Part shown: positions 5,284-5,840 of the stretch, piece by piece
Position numbering within the stretch: the stretch's first letter is position 1
Layout: every line of letters begins with the position of its first letter
Assembly: GCA_030152225.1 (NCBI GenBank)
Contig: JASLHL010000279.1
Coordinates: 1-5,840 of the forward strand
Direction of reading: 5' to 3'
DNA from: Flavobacterium sp.
GTDB taxonomy: Bacteria; Bacteroidota; Bacteroidia; Flavobacteriales; Flavobacteriaceae
DNA length: 5,840 nucleotides
Position numbers and translations under genes: made by a program
Notes under the pieces: model-generated
Database searches by the model: none
Seen by the model: only the letters and a program-made list of their open reading frames with translations
What the model was told of the DNA's origin: nothing

Positions 5284-5840
5284 ATGAAATTAGCTAGTAT
5301 CAATAATGGCACAAGAGATGGTCAATTAGTCGTTGTAACAAAAGATTTGACAAAAGCAGTTGCAGTGAGCGAAATTGCGATTACCATGCAAGAGGCACTA
5401 GATCAATGGGAAACGAAAGAAGCACTTCTAAAAGAAGTATATGAAAAGCTGAATGCAGGAAAACTATCTAATACCATTGATTTTACCACCGCTAAAGTAA
5501 TGGCGCCAATTCCTAGAGCTTATCATTGGGCTGATGGAAGTGCGTATGTAACACATGTGGAATTAGTGCGCAAAGCGAGAAATGCAGAATTACCAGCATC
5601 TTTCTGGACCGATCCATTAATGTATATGGGAGCCTCTGACGCTTTTATCGGGGCTACAGATGATATCGAAATAGAAGATGCCGCATGGGGAATTGACTTT
5701 GAGTCAGAAGTAGCCGTGATTACAGATGATGTACCACCAGGCGTAAGCGCAGAGGAAGCATTGAAACACATTAAATTAATCACGATCTTAAATGATGTAT
5801 CGTTGAGAAATTTAATTCCAGCAGAATTGGGAAAACAATT
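5284..5840 (+). CDS. Fumarylacetoacetate hydrolase family protein, 3' partial
   Basis: The first 185 residues are seen; the frame runs off the right edge. Family members are about 320-330 residues, so a little over half is present. The protein belongs to the FAH superfamily (PF01557), metal-dependent C-C bond hydrolases that include fumarylacetoacetase, the last step of tyrosine/homogentisate degradation. Landmarks are the N-terminal MKLASINNGTRDGQLVVV, then PIPRAYHWADGSAYVTHVEL (76-95), the TDPLMYMGASD segment (109-119), FESE with Glu140 and Glu142, and LNDVSLRN with Asp171. These three acidic residues correspond to the divalent-metal ligands of FAH. The start is the ATG at 5284; an in-frame TAA at 5260-5262 excludes an upstream start in the A-rich leader. 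It is cytoplasmic, with no signal peptide. It lies 143 bases after the HAD gene with its own candidate promoter, so it is probably a separate unit. Related activities such as acylpyruvate hydrolase cannot be excluded. Confidence 0.88.
   Translation, partial: MKLASINNGTRDGQLVVVTKDLTKAVAVSEIAITMQEALDQWETKEALLKEVYEKLNAGKLSNTIDFTTAKVMAPIPRAYHWADGSAYVTHVELVRKARNAELPASFWTDPLMYMGASDAFIGATDDIEIEDAAWGIDFESEVAVITDDVPPGVSAEEALKHIKLITILNDVSLRNLIPAELGKQ

Noticed and set aside
5523..5783. 86-codon open frame on the - strand
   Set aside because: Antisense to the conserved part of the FAH-family gene; low-complexity Ser/Ala-rich translation.

Overview
The window reads as chromosomal DNA of a flavobacterium (phylum Bacteroidota). 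The base composition is AT-rich. Start codons are preceded by A-rich leaders rather than clear Shine-Dalgarno sequences. The proteins have a Flavobacteriaceae look, including repeat-bearing surface proteins, a bacterial L-type lectin-like protein and a DUF2007 protein. Myroides or a close relative is plausible from overall impression, but no marker in the window fixes the genus.

The left part (1-2801, + strand) holds two probable surface or secreted genes. The first enters from beyond the left edge. Its visible 421 residues consist of two large modules built from 10-residue repeats, each closed by the same GYVLTADGSGG linker, followed by a compact C-terminal domain of about 100 residues. After a 55-base gap containing a hairpin comes a 492-residue secreted protein with a signal peptide and an L-type lectin-like domain. 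Together they look like a fibre or adhesin gene next to a carbohydrate-binding protein; that pairing is an inference from adjacency. A perfect 34-base palindrome flanked by A and T runs terminates this unit and also serves the convergent gene.

The middle part has a small DUF2007 gene on the - strand (2892-3110). Divergent from it is a two-gene + strand operon: a threonine-aldolase-family PLP enzyme (3253-4275) and, 7 bases later, a Cof-type HAD phosphatase (4283-5140). Both carry intact catalytic motifs.

At the right edge (5284 onward) begins a fumarylacetoacetate hydrolase family gene, cut by the window end after 185 residues. Its metal-binding acidic residues are visible. It suggests aromatic amino acid (tyrosine/homogentisate) breakdown, although the rest of such a pathway is not in view. 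The 143-base gap before it holds a candidate imperfect terminator and a TACCTTCG octamer. The same octamer occurs upstream of the aldolase operon and resembles the Bacteroidota -7 promoter element.

No RNA genes, CRISPR arrays, insertion sequences or attachment sites were found, and there is no gene-free stretch above 300 bases. I see no clear undescribed system. The most unusual content is the decapeptide-repeat protein and its lectin neighbour.
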